Shown here one piece after another: positions 1-7,476 of a DNA stretch of 16,943 nt. Source of the DNA: an uncultured Lachnospiraceae bacterium (GTDB lineage Bacteria; Bacillota; Clostridia; Lachnospirales; Lachnospiraceae); the NCBI GenBank assembly GCA_910585545.1, contig CAJUFN010000029.1, positions 1 to 16,943 of the forward strand, given 5' to 3'. Every line of letters starts with the position of its first letter. The first letter of the stretch is position 1. Below the pieces are notes generated by a model, which saw only the letters and a list, made by a program, of their open reading frames with translations, was not told the DNA's origin and ran no database searches. The translations under genes were made by a program, and so were the position numbers.

Positions 1-1000
1 AATCATTCGCCACAATCGCATATCCCGCCAGCTTCTGTAACTGCTTTGGGTTGTCGAAACGTCCTATGTCTCCCACCTCCGCAATGAATCCGCTGACTGT
101 TACCAGCCCGATCCCCTTAATCCCCATCAGTTTATCAACATATGGGATTTCTTTCAGCTTTTCCTCTATTTTCAGGAGAAGTTCCTCCAGCCTTGATGTA
201 TATGCATCCATGTCGTTGAGCAGGTTCTTCAGTTCCATCCTTGCCGCTCCCGGCGCTTCCTTACTTCCTACGCTGTGCTCCGCTGCCGATACCAAGGTCC
301 TTGCCCTCTTCATTCCGGCGCCTCTGAGCTTTGCGTCCCTCCATATCCGGTTCACACCTTCCACTCCCAGTTTTCTGATGTCCTCCGGCAGCGGTGCCTC
401 CTTCAGCACCATCCTCCCACTCACCGCCTTCAAATCCCCATAAACGTCTTTATATTCAGGAAAGTAGATGGCGAACCATCTGGCCAGGCGGTTCTTGATC
501 CTCGTGAGCTCCTCCTGCGTCTGAAAGCGCAGGTTTGACAGGCTCCTGATCTCTGCATAGATACCGGTTGGTATGTAAGGGTACGAGAACCGTCCCTCGT
601 TGACAAGCGCAGCGATCGTCTTTGGATCTTTGCGGTCATTTTTGTTGGGGTTGTTGTCATCCAGTTCTTTTGATTTTTTCACGTGGTGGGGATTCACATG
701 CACAGGTCTCATCCCGCTGTCCTGCAGGAATTTCCCCAAGGCAAACCAGTAATGTCCTGTCGGCTCCATGCCCGGTATTACAGCAGTTTTACCGTGTTTC
801 GCCGCTATATCCTCCATCCATGCTTTGAATGTCTGGAACCCTGCCTCTGTGTTACTGAATTCCAGTGGCTTTCTGGTATATTCATAGTTGCGCCAGTCGA
901 ATGCCCTGGCATAGTGGGTTTCACTTCCTACATCGATTCCAACAATCAAAGTTTTTTCAGTTATGGATGCAATTTTTGCGTTTTGTGTGTTACAATTCAT
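1..1000 (-). mobile_element. IS110-family transposase, partial (C-terminus beyond left edge)
   Basis: Reading the minus strand from an ATG at 1000 gives an open frame of 333 codons without a stop that runs off the left edge. The N-terminus has LIVGIDVGSETHYA, then MEPTGHYW, then NKNDRKDPKTIAALV, which fit the acidic residues of the RuvC-like DEDD domain of IS110 transposases. The region near the edge (MGIKGIGLVTVSGFIAEVGD, DNPKQLQKLAGYAI) matches the C-terminal transposase domain (Transposase_20). Family members are usually about 400 residues, so roughly the last 60-100, including the expected catalytic serine, lie outside. A GAGAGG ribosome binding site stands about 9 nt before the ATG. The codons are more GC-rich than those of the neighbouring genes, in keeping with a mobile element. 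It lies downstream of the kinase gene and has not interrupted it. Confidence 0.93.
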
Positions 1001-1106
1001 TTTAGATACCTCTCTGTTCAATAAGATTTTCACTAACCTGCAAGTCAGTAATCTTATTTTACTCTGAGGTATTTTTTTCTCAACCTTCTTTCTTGGAATT
1101 CCCTAT
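1001..1106 (-). ncRNA. Structured IS110 leader, candidate bridge RNA
   Basis: The minus-strand leader of the transposase folds into nested stems. ATACCTC (1066-1072) pairs with GAGGTAT (1006-1012); inside it AATAAGATT (1050-1058) pairs with AATCTTATT (1020-1028); inside that ACTGAC (1044-1049) pairs with GTTAGT (1032-1037, one G-U). A TATAAT hexamer at 1113-1118 could start a transcript near 1106. IS110-group elements are known to encode a bridge RNA in the non-coding end upstream of the transposase, so this is the expected place for one. The outer stem includes the GAGG of the transposase ribosome binding site, so it may also limit translation. The RNA ends, its loops and the true end of the element cannot be fixed from this sequence. 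Confidence 0.4.
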
Positions 1107-1196
1107 ACTTGAATTATACAGGAAGCTCCTAGAATTATTATTATTTCTTATAATTCTATCACTAATTTTCGCTTACTGATTACCATGTAAAAAATC

Positions 1197-1211
1197 CGAG
1201 TTTATTCGTAA
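1197..1211 (+). repeat. 15-nt imperfect direct repeat, copy 1
   Basis: CGAGTTTATTCGTAA spans the stop codon of the histidine kinase. It matches 14 of 15 positions of CGGGTTTATTCGTAA at 3735-3749, in the same orientation, and a nearby TTCCC follows both. The two copies bracket the XRE/response regulator/kinase operon. Chance similarity in AT-rich DNA remains possible. Confidence 0.35.
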
Positions 1212-2509
1212 CTTTTCCCGACTGGATATAATAATATCTGTACTGTAAATACATTATTCTCCGTTGATATATTAACAAGCCCATCATATTTTTTTACTGC
1301 TTTCCTTACAGAGTTTAGTCCTATTCCATGATTTTCTGCATCAGGCTTCGTGGTTACAAAGTTTCCATCCATATCTTTCTTTAGAATTTCGGTGTATGGA
1401 TTAGAGATTAGTATAAGCAGGCTGTTTTTTCTGTAAATTATCTCTACCTTTACAATTTTATTCTTTGTATCCGTAATCTTGTTTACTGCCTCAATCGAAT
1501 TATCTAAGCAATTCCCTAAAATCATGCATATATCCGCATCATTGAAATAAAAATTATAGGGGACTTCAATATGTGTTTTCATCTCTATCCCCTGTTTCTT
1601 CATAACATGGTTTTTATAATTCAGCAATGCATCAATCACAATATTTCCGCTTTCGATATGTGAATTCATTTTAAAATTGTCTTTGCAATTCAGCAAATCC
1701 TCAATATACTTTTTGGCAAGCTGCCAATCTTCCCTTTCCATATATTCTCTGATACATACCAGATGGTTTTCCATATCATGTTTAATATTCCTTATATTAA
1801 GATTTGATTCTTCCCTCTCCTGAATCTGATTATGACATAATTCAATCTGCTTATTAAAAATAATCTGTTGTTTCGTAATTTCCAGCCTGTCAGATAAATT
1901 TTCATAAATATGCAAAACAATAAAATTCACAGCCATTATAAATGCCGATGATAACAATGCCGAAACAGTTATATATTTATCATTCGACATTTCGCACATG
2001 GAAAAAAGTGTATTCAAAACAAATATACTGCCTAACGGAATAACAAACACTACACACCAGTATGTAAAAGGAATATCCCTTTTCAATCTTGAATAGTGAA
2101 ATACTTTCAATCCAATAAGTAATATCAACAGAATTGTCTTTGATATAAAAGAACCCAATATCTTTGTGTTATTAAATTCCAGATTTGCATATATAAAAAT
2201 ATAACCCACAATCATTTCCGTAAGCATTCCCAATAATTGTATGATCGCCACCCATACTAATTTTTTTCTAATCCTGCCATCATACAGTATCATGCAAAAA
2301 CACAGGCAACAGAGCATATCAAAAAATACTGTCGCAATCGGAACCGTAATGTAAGTAGTCCCTACAATCTCTACCAGACAAAATACCGCCCATGCAATAA
2401 CGGAGAAAAAACAAGACACATCCTTTTTTATAAAGAATATGTCCATTGACTCTTTTATAATTGCCAAAAACAAAATTGATGAGATTAAATAAAACAATAC
2501 GTCATCCAT
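1202..2509 (-). CDS. AgrC-like sensor histidine kinase (GHKL ATPase)
   Basis: A 435-residue membrane sensor kinase. About six hydrophobic segments occupy residues 1-205 and are expected to sense an extracellular, probably peptide, ligand. They are followed by a coiled linker and the phospho-acceptor motif NIKHDMENH with His244. The GHKL ATPase domain shows the N box LGNCLDNSIEAV (Asn333, Asn337) and the G box HGIGLNSVRKAVKKY. This layout is that of HPK10 kinases such as AgrC and BlpH, which respond to cyclic or modified peptides and phosphorylate LytTR regulators. The ATG follows GGGAGGAGAG at about 8 nt and overlaps the end of the response regulator by 8 nt, so the two are probably translationally coupled. 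No agrB or agrD lies next to it, so the ligand is unknown. The C-terminus looks complete although an IS110 element follows directly. Confidence 0.93.
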   Translation of the reverse strand: MDDVLFYLISSILFLAIIKESMDIFFIKKDVSCFFSVIAWAVFCLVEIVGTTYITVPIATVFFDMLCCLCFCMILYDGRIRKKLVWVAIIQLLGMLTEMIVGYIFIYANLEFNNTKILGSFISKTILLILLIGLKVFHYSRLKRDIPFTYWCVVFVIPLGSIFVLNTLFSMCEMSNDKYITVSALLSSAFIMAVNFIVLHIYENLSDRLEITKQQIIFNKQIELCHNQIQEREESNLNIRNIKHDMENHLVCIREYMEREDWQLAKKYIEDLLNCKDNFKMNSHIESGNIVIDALLNYKNHVMKKQGIEMKTHIEVPYNFYFNDADICMILGNCLDNSIEAVNKITDTKNKIVKVEIIYRKNSLLILISNPYTEILKKDMDGNFVTTKPDAENHGIGLNSVRKAVKKYDGLVNISTENNVFTVQILLYPVGKSYE

Positions 2510-3230
2510 CTAAAAACTCTCCTCCCAGTAGCTCATTATACTTAGCCCTGATTTCTTTTTGTCTGTCCTCGCTGATCTGCAACTCTGTATTATTCGTCAG
2601 GACTACTTTAGCAAAACTTATTTCCCTGACAAACCTGTAGTTCACCAGATAGGACTGATGTATTCTCAAAAATGGAATCTTCCCATTTTGGAGCTGTTTT
2701 TCAACAGCATTTAGTTTTCCGTAAAATTTTCCGCTTTCATTTTTATTCCGTATCAGTATCAGCCTTCCGCAGCTTTCAAAATACATTATATTCTTTGTCA
2801 ATATTTTGTGAGGAATCTTATTGAATTTATACTCAAAATATGCTTCATTCTGTAATATCCGTTCATATGCCTTATTAAAATATCCAATAAAGATTTTTTC
2901 GTCTACAGGCTTCTTGATAAAACGAAAGGGTTCTACTTCAAACAATTCAATAAAATAATTCTCATAATTGGAAATATAGATTATTATCACATTCGTGTCA
3001 TTCTCCCTTACTTTCTTAGCAAGGTCAATTCCATTTAATTTCATCATTTCTATGTCCAGATATAATAGTTCAAAAGTTTCGCCGGAAGAAATATGTTTCC
3101 ACAGCTCACTTCCATCAGAAAAAACTTCCACCGCTATATCTATCAGTTTTTGTTTCGCTATGTCATAAAGTATAGTTTCTACTTTTGAAGCAAACACCAG
3201 ATCATCATCACACACTGCAATATTAATCAA
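2502..3230 (-). CDS. LytTR-family response regulator (AgrA-like)
   Basis: A response regulator of 242 residues when started at a TTG at 3230, chosen because AGAGGGG lies 7 nt upstream and the protein then begins MINIAVCDDD, the normal receiver start. A TTG at 3257 would add nine residues but has no better site. The receiver domain (1-120) has the acidic cluster Asp8-Asp10, the phospho-acceptor Asp59 in LLYLDIEM and Lys107 in FIKKP. The C-terminal 100 residues (IMYFESCGRLILIRN, RIHQSYLVNYRFV) form a LytTR DNA-binding domain, which binds short direct repeats in target promoters. The cognate kinase follows with an 8-nt overlap, and the start lies just after the end of the preceding XRE gene, so all three form one operon. 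Confidence 0.93.
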   Translation of the reverse strand: MINIAVCDDDLVFASKVETILYDIAKQKLIDIAVEVFSDGSELWKHISSGETFELLYLDIEMMKLNGIDLAKKVRENDTNVIIIYISNYENYFIELFEVEPFRFIKKPVDEKIFIGYFNKAYERILQNEAYFEYKFNKIPHKILTKNIMYFESCGRLILIRNKNESGKFYGKLNAVEKQLQNGKIPFLRIHQSYLVNYRFVREISFAKVVLTNNTELQISEDRQKEIRAKYNELLGGEFLDG

Positions 3231-3231
3231 T

Positions 3232-3579
3232 TTAATTCCCCTCTTTCTGTACCTCAATAAACCGATTCATTAATATTTTAATCGTAACCTTATTTGCCAT
3301 GTTTAATTTTTGATATGCTGAAACAATGTCATAATATTCGTCAATTTCCTGATTTACTTTTAACTGTCCTTCCAAACTTCGTCTTGTGTTTGACAAACAT
3401 AAAATATAATCAGTAGTTACATTAAAATGTTTAGCAATATTAACAATCAAATCCGCTGAGGGTACACATTGCTCTCTTTCAACTCTACTAATCGATTGTT
3501 GTGAAGAACCAACAAAACTTGCCAGTGTTTCTTGACCTAATCCGTGTTGTTCGCGTAATTCTTTAATACGAGTTTTCAA
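3232..3579 (-). CDS. XRE-family transcriptional regulator
   Basis: A 115-residue protein with an N-terminal Cro/CI helix-turn-helix: LREQHGLGQETLASFVGSSQQSISRVEREQ covers helices 1-3 at residues 8-38, and the rest of the five-helix fold runs to about residue 65. The C-terminal 50 residues are helical and may mediate dimerisation. The start is a TTG at 3579 with GGAG seven nt upstream; the ATG just before it is closed at once by a stop. It is the first gene of the operon with the LytTR regulator and kinase, so it probably tunes this signalling unit, but its operator is not identifiable here. Confidence 0.9.
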   Translation of the reverse strand: MKTRIKELREQHGLGQETLASFVGSSQQSISRVEREQCVPSADLIVNIAKHFNVTTDYILCLSNTRRSLEGQLKVNQEIDEYYDIVSAYQKLNMANKVTIKILMNRFIEVQKEGN

Positions 3580-3734
3580 ATCATCACTCCATTTTCTATA
3601 ATATTTATTCTATTTTACTCAATTTTGTATTTTGATATACTCGTATTTTATAAATTAACTTACCCGATTTTGTGTTGCTTCATATTATTATTTTATCATC
3701 AATTTATCATTCATACCGGAAGATGTAATAAATA

Positions 3735-3749
3735 CGGGTTTATTCGTAA
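3735..3749 (+). repeat. 15-nt imperfect direct repeat, copy 2
   Basis: CGGGTTTATTCGTAA lies between the hydrolase terminator and the XRE/LytTR/kinase operon and repeats 1197-1211 with one mismatch. See the first copy for the caveat. Confidence 0.35.
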
Positions 3750-3766
3750 AAATTCCCTGACAACAA

Positions 3767-3809
3767 AAACTAGGTTATGTGGTATAGCACCAACCTCATA
3801 ACCTAGTTT
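3767..3809 (-). terminator. Rho-independent terminator of the sigma/hydrolase operon
   Basis: Perfect 13-bp arms, AAACTAGGTTATG at 3767-3779 and CATAACCTAGTTT at 3797-3809, enclose a 17-nt loop. On the minus strand the hairpin runs into TTTTTGTTG. It lies about 55 nt after the hydrolase stop and before the XRE operon, so it separates the two units. Confidence 0.8.
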
Positions 3810-3863
3810 ACAAATTTATATCCTTATTTTACAAAACTTATAATACGCTCTCCGTCTGCCCAA

Positions 3864-4835
3864 TTAATTCTGTAGCCAGTCTCTTATCTTCTTGACAATT
3901 TCATCTTTCCTCTCAAAATGCAAGTAATGTCCTCCCTCTAATCTTAGAACTTCACTTCTGTCCGTTTCTGTAATAACTTCCTTGTGTAAGAGTTCCCATG
4001 ATTCCAGCAAATCACAGTTATCGCCTGACACAAATTGCAATACTGGAATATTGGAGGGAAATTTCATATCCCTAACAGATTCAAGATTATCATCCATATA
4101 TTCTAATTCATTCATAATATCATCGTTATATGCAAAATCCATAGATAAAATACGAAATACTTCCAACTCACTTTTTGAATATGAATATGAAACGTCCGCA
4201 TAAACTGCCTTTTCCGGATGCCCTATGGAACTTATCCGGGTAATTCCCAATACATTTGACGCTTTCTGAAAATATGCCGAGAGCCTGTTCAATGTTACCA
4301 TACTAACCGGAAACGGCTCCTCATCAGATTGCTTTGGAACAGACGGATCAATTCCTATAAATCCCTGTACCTCCTGCGGATAAGCATTTGCCCAATATAA
4401 TGAATACAAACCTGAAAGCGAATGTGCCATTAAGTAATACTGGCTACATCCTAACTTTTGGACACATTCATGCAGCTCCTCTACTACTAAGTTAATTTTC
4501 CGTTCCTCTCCGCTCTGATCTGAAAGTCCATAACCAAAAGGTTCTATGGTAATAACCCGAAAATCTTTTGACAGTTCTTTAGCTAGTGGAAGAAATTCTA
4601 ATACTGGTGATGCAGAACCCCAGCCGGGTAATAATATGATTGTTGTTTCATTTTCTTCTCCCTCTATACTTATCACTATATCATGCCCATTTATCTCAAC
4701 AGTATTTCCATATGCTGCTTCAATCTTGGACTGTTCTGTTCTTTTACAGATAAAGTTCCAAATGATCAAAATTGCCACAACAACAAATAAAACACAAAAT
4801 ATCCATTTTATGATCTTAAATCCCTTTTTCATCAT
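3864..4835 (-). CDS. Membrane-anchored alpha/beta hydrolase
   Basis: A 323-residue alpha/beta-hydrolase fold protein. Residues 9-28 form a hydrophobic segment after MMKKGFK, so it is probably a signal anchor with the catalytic domain outside the membrane. The strand-turn LLPGWGSASPVLEF (69-81) carries the oxyanion-hole region. MAHSLSG (nucleophile Ser139) is the nucleophile elbow with Ala in place of the usual first Gly, FVSGDNCD near residue 270 is a likely acid region, and GGHYLHF gives the catalytic His303. The substrate cannot be told from the sequence; esterases, peptidases and lactonases share this pattern. The ATG at 4835 follows AAGGAAGG by 7 nt. The gene starts 25 nt after the preceding small gene and is the last of the sigma-factor operon, followed by a strong terminator. 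A stress or envelope role is an inference from that context. Confidence 0.9.
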   Translation of the reverse strand: MMKKGFKIIKWIFCVLFVVVAILIIWNFICKRTEQSKIEAAYGNTVEINGHDIVISIEGEENETTIILLPGWGSASPVLEFLPLAKELSKDFRVITIEPFGYGLSDQSGEERKINLVVEELHECVQKLGCSQYYLMAHSLSGLYSLYWANAYPQEVQGFIGIDPSVPKQSDEEPFPVSMVTLNRLSAYFQKASNVLGITRISSIGHPEKAVYADVSYSYSKSELEVFRILSMDFAYNDDIMNELEYMDDNLESVRDMKFPSNIPVLQFVSGDNCDLLESWELLHKEVITETDRSEVLRLEGGHYLHFERKDEIVKKIRDWLQN

Positions 4836-4860
4836 ATCTCGCCCTTCCTTTCATGACAAA

Positions 4861-5241
4861 TCAAAAGCTGATTGTTCCGCCAGTCACTTTTACGACATTT
4901 AAAGATGTATTGGTAACATAAAATCTATAATAACCTGTATTCGCAATTTTAAATTCCGTGTAATGCGAACTTCCCGTTCCACTATATGTTTGTGTCTTTG
5001 AATCACTATTATTAATATACCCCATTTTAACAGCAACAGAAGCGTCCAATTTTACGCTAAAACTTACCGTCGTTCCTCCCACAATATAAAACATGCTTCC
5101 GTCACGGTCAAGAAATGAAACTGTTTTCCCACCTGCAATATTTGCCTGTGGCAATCCAATTCGTTCTATCGGAAACACATCTTCTTTGACAATCACTAAT
5201 TCCGATATTTGAATTGTCCGCTTATTCATTTTTTCTCCCAT
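4861..5241 (-). CDS. Small beta-rich protein related to the anti-sigma sensor domain
   Basis: A 126-residue protein of unknown function. The start is the ATG at 5241, with GGAGG nine nt upstream inside the end of the preceding gene; a longer frame to 5298 exists but has no support. The sequence is rich in short beta strands. Its C-terminal half, from MGYINNSDSK to GYYRFYVTNTSLNVVKVTGG, aligns with the end of the upstream anti-sigma protein (VGYILNGELQ to GTYYFYLKNCSSDRIIITRG), so the two share a domain. Unlike that protein it has no transmembrane segment or signal peptide. It may be a free copy of the sensing domain, for example one that competes for a ligand or partner, but this is inference. 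It is co-transcribed between the anti-sigma factor and the hydrolase. Confidence 0.78.
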   Translation of the reverse strand: MGEKMNKRTIQISELVIVKEDVFPIERIGLPQANIAGGKTVSFLDRDGSMFYIVGGTTVSFSVKLDASVAVKMGYINNSDSKTQTYSGTGSSHYTEFKIANTGYYRFYVTNTSLNVVKVTGGTISF

Positions 5242-5245
5242 CTTC

Positions 5246-5998
5246 TCATTCCTCCTGTGTTTTACCAATATTTCCTCTCGTAATAATAATCCTGTCACTG
5301 GAACAATTCTTTAAATAGAAATAATATGTTCCTTCACTCGCCAGACAGAAATCAATACTACAATAGTTTTGGCTTACAACTTGCCGTCCCTGCAGTTCCC
5401 CATTCAATATATAACCAACTTCCAAAATTCCTGGATTTGCCATATCCGTTCCTTCAACTCGTTCTTGTATAAACTCGAAAAGCATTCTTTCAGATTTTTC
5501 AACCTTCCACCCATCACTATTACTTTGAGTAAAAATAATCATTGCACCATTATCCAGATAACACTCCGGCAGGCTGTCCTCTATACTTATGGGAATTTCT
5601 ACAATATATTTTGCAATCGGAACATCTTTCTCATATAAATTTTCTGGAGCAATCAAATCTGTCTGCAATCCAGACTTATAATCAAATGTATAAACCTTAT
5701 CCTCGTCTATTTTACGGGCAGTTTGCGACTGCATCACTTCTTTTCTATTATTGTCTATTACCCCGGCAGAATGTAATAACACCTTTGCACCAACACTGAT
5801 ACTTCCCAAACCCAGAATTGCAATTAAGGCAACTGCACACTTCTTTTTTTTATGCTTTCTTCGCATATATTTAATCTCTGAAAATACAATTTCCTTGATT
5901 CTGTCATTATCAACCATGTATCCATCTTTACTATTTTCTTCAATCAGCTCAGAAGCATTATCAAGCATTTCACTTATTCTAATCTGCATTGCTCCCAT
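5246..5998 (-). CDS. Putative membrane anti-sigma factor
   Basis: A 250-residue single-pass membrane protein encoded directly after the ECF sigma gene with a 20-bp overlap, which is the usual place for an anti-sigma factor. Residues 1-50 are charged and cytoplasmic (MLDNASELIEENSKDGYMVD, EIKYMRRKHKKKK) and would bind the sigma factor. Residues 53-72 (CAVALIAILGLGSISVGAKV) cross the membrane, leaving about 175 residues outside. No zinc-binding HxxxCxxC motif is visible, so it is not a ZAS-type anti-sigma. The outer domain ends in a beta-rich segment shared with the next gene product. The ATG at 5998 has AGAGGG very close; the ATG at 5989 is an equally possible start. The anti-sigma role rests on context and topology rather than on a recognised domain. 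Confidence 0.75.
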   Translation of the reverse strand: MGAMQIRISEMLDNASELIEENSKDGYMVDNDRIKEIVFSEIKYMRRKHKKKKCAVALIAILGLGSISVGAKVLLHSAGVIDNNRKEVMQSQTARKIDEDKVYTFDYKSGLQTDLIAPENLYEKDVPIAKYIVEIPISIEDSLPECYLDNGAMIIFTQSNSDGWKVEKSERMLFEFIQERVEGTDMANPGILEVGYILNGELQGRQVVSQNYCSIDFCLASEGTYYFYLKNCSSDRIIITRGNIGKTQEE

Positions 5999-6539
5999 AT
6001 CCCTCTTTTATCAGAAATTTTTTAAGCACCTCTCTTCCACGCCGCAGTCTGGTTTTTACTGTATGAGGATTCATCTGAAGCTCTCTTGCAATCTCGTCCA
6101 CTTTTTTGTACTGGTAATAATATGCTACAAAAATCTTCCAGTCCAACGGCTTTAACTGTTTCAAAATCTTTGCTATAATTCTCTGCTGCTCTCTTTGGAA
6201 AATTTGCTGTTCTACACTATTATCAATTACCAGAATATCATCCAATAATTGTAAATCTTGTCCTTTAGCCGCTCTCAGCCAGTCCTTTGCTTTATTCCTT
6301 GCAATAGTCGCTATGTATGCCTTGATACTGCTATATTCCTTATAATTGATTCTGTCAGCCGTATTCCATAGTGCAATAAATGTGTCTGCAACCACCTCCT
6401 CTACATCTTCTTTTGTTCCCTTTGAGCTTAACAGGTTTCCGACAATAACAGTGACATAGACACTATACAAATCAATTATTTCCTCAAATGCTTGTTCATC
6501 TTTGTTTCGTAATTTCTTTAGTATACTCTTTTCATCCAT
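5979..6539 (-). CDS. ECF-type RNA polymerase sigma factor
   Basis: A group IV sigma factor of 186 residues. Region 2 covers about 20-90 (DLYSVYVTVIVGNLL, EDVEEVVADTFIALW, SSIKAYIATIARNKAKDWLR), which binds core polymerase and the -10 element. Region 4 covers about 118-175 with the helix-turn-helix KKVDEIARELQMNPHTVKTR, which binds the -35 element. The ATG at 6539 gives a typical family start (MDEKSILKKLRNKDEQAF) and lies close behind GGAGG and AGATAGGA. An in-frame ATG at 6602 would add 21 residues but has no ribosome binding site. It heads the operon with the anti-sigma factor, the sensor-like protein and the hydrolase. Autoregulation is usual for such pairs; no promoter could be assigned with confidence. 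Confidence 0.93.
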   Translation of the reverse strand: MDEKSILKKLRNKDEQAFEEIIDLYSVYVTVIVGNLLSSKGTKEDVEEVVADTFIALWNTADRINYKEYSSIKAYIATIARNKAKDWLRAAKGQDLQLLDDILVIDNSVEQQIFQREQQRIIAKILKQLKPLDWKIFVAYYYQYKKVDEIARELQMNPHTVKTRLRRGREVLKKFLIKEGYGSNAD

Positions 6540-6702
6540 TCCTCCAAATCCTATCTGCTCAAATTTTTTATCAATACGATACTTTAAAGAATTTGGTTTC
6601 ATTTTTTAGAGAAATTTTTATCCCATGTAAAAATTATATATATGCCCAAACTCTACCACTCCAAACTTACTTTATTTTTGAAATATTTATATGTATGAAA
6701 AG

Positions 6703-6726
6703 ACGCATAGAATCCCCTATACGCTC
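6703..6726 (-). terminator. Weak hairpin after the XRE gene
   Basis: GCATAG (6705-6710) and CTATACGC (6717-6724) form a short stem with one mismatch, followed on the minus strand by TCTTTTC. It sits between the XRE regulator and the sigma operon and could end the former. The stem is short and the T tract broken. Confidence 0.3.
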
Positions 6727-6742
6727 ATTTCACCTTTCGATA

Positions 6743-7078
6743 TTAATTTGATAGCTTGTCCAAACCTTTAACCATTTCTTCAAGCATATGTACTAAATAT
6801 TCCTGCTGTTTTCCACTTTTACTATTTAAGACATTTAAAATACGTTCTGTTATGGGAATTTCATTTAGATTTTCATATAAGAGATATGAGAGAGGAACAG
6901 CCAATGCATCTGCAATTCTCATAAAGTTTTCTAACGACATTGTTCTGCTCCCATGTTCGATCCGCTTTATAGAATCAATTGAAAGCTCCGCTTTCTCCGC
7001 TAGTTCAAATTGTGTTAAATTTCGTTTTTTACGGTATAATTTCACATTATCGGCAATAATATATTTTATATCATTCAT
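6743..7078 (-). CDS. XRE-family transcriptional regulator
   Basis: A 111-residue regulator with an N-terminal Cro/CI helix-turn-helix: VKLYRKKRNLTQFELAEKAELSIDSIKRIEHG at about residues 12-43, followed by SLENFMRIADALAVPLSYLL, the last helices of the fold. The remaining 40 residues are charged and helical. The ATG at 7078 is preferred because GGAG lies nine nt upstream; an ATG at 7093 would add five residues. The gene stands alone between the end of the biosynthetic operon and the sigma operon, so it could regulate either. Its target site is not recognisable. Confidence 0.88.
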   Translation of the reverse strand: MNDIKYIIADNVKLYRKKRNLTQFELAEKAELSIDSIKRIEHGSRTMSLENFMRIADALAVPLSYLLYENLNEIPITERILNVLNSKSGKQQEYLVHMLEEMVKGLDKLSN

Positions 7079-7191
7079 TTTCTGATTCTCCATTCTCTTA
7101 ATTTATTTGTGAAATGAAGAATCTGTAGGTGGTCCCCTTTTCGACTTTCGTATGTATATGTCTTGATAAATCAGCAATTTTCGACAGTGGC

Positions 7192-7239
7192 AAAAAAAAG
7201 AGTACACCGCACCGACCTGCCATGTCGATTTGTGTACTC
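7192..7239 (-). terminator. Strong terminator-like hairpin with no assigned gene
   Basis: On the minus strand GAGTACAC (7232-7239) pairs with GTGTACTC (7200-7207), with a second stem CGAC/GTCG inside, and the hairpin is followed at once by eight T residues (7192-7199). This is a textbook intrinsic terminator, yet it lies about 240 nt beyond the last gene and past another hairpin. It may end a small RNA from 7240-7385 or act as a backup terminator. Confidence 0.65.
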
Positions 7240-7385
7240 GTAAGCTACCGTATTTACTTTTTAAGAGTATATTATACTGTATCAGACAGCGCATATATCC
7301 CTTTAAAAAAAATCTATGTATAAAACTTATCATCCAATATAAATTTCCCAATTATATACGTTTGGGAACTAACAAAATGGTCAAA

Positions 7386-7442
7386 AATATACAATTACGC
7401 ATGATAAATTCGTTTTGACTTTATCATGCGTAATTGTATATT
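7386..7442 (-). terminator. 23-bp perfect hairpin at the end of the peptide operon
   Basis: Positions 7386-7408 and 7420-7442 are perfect inverted repeats of 23 bp around an 11-nt loop. On the minus strand the hairpin follows the stop of the secreted protein by about 35 nt and runs into TTTTTGACC. The stem is longer and more AT-rich than most terminators, and the plus side carries an A-rich run, so it could work in either direction. Confidence 0.72.
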
Positions 7443-7476
7443 CTTAAAAAATTAATTATGGCGTACTTGCTCTGCC

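Larger units (their letters stand above)
7094..7476. other. Non-coding spacer with two hairpins
   Basis: About 380 nt without a credible gene. It holds the operon-end hairpin at 7386-7442 and a second hairpin with a T8 tail at 7192-7239, both oriented for minus-strand transcripts. The rest is AT-rich. An open frame on the minus strand (7103-7351) starts at TTG, lacks a ribosome binding site and reads through the second hairpin; I do not regard it as a gene. The section 7200-7240 is richer in GC than its surroundings. Confidence 0.7.

Noticed and set aside
51..1024. Open frames on the plus strand over the IS110 element
   Set aside because: They lie over the intact transposase frame on the other strand, and their products are low-complexity Ser/Leu/Pro-rich sequences of the kind antisense frames give.
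3600..3660. TTGAGT and TATAGA spaced by 16 nt upstream of the XRE gene as a promoter
   Set aside because: A start from it would fall on the ribosome binding site, leaving no leader; too weak to list.
3580..3766. Search for an agrD-like peptide gene or agrB next to the kinase operon
   Set aside because: No frame with a leader, small core and acidic tail was found, and no membrane protease is encoded in the window.
7103..7351. 82-codon open frame on the minus strand
   Set aside because: It starts at TTG without a ribosome binding site, reads through a terminator hairpin with a T8 run, and its product shows no recognisable pattern.
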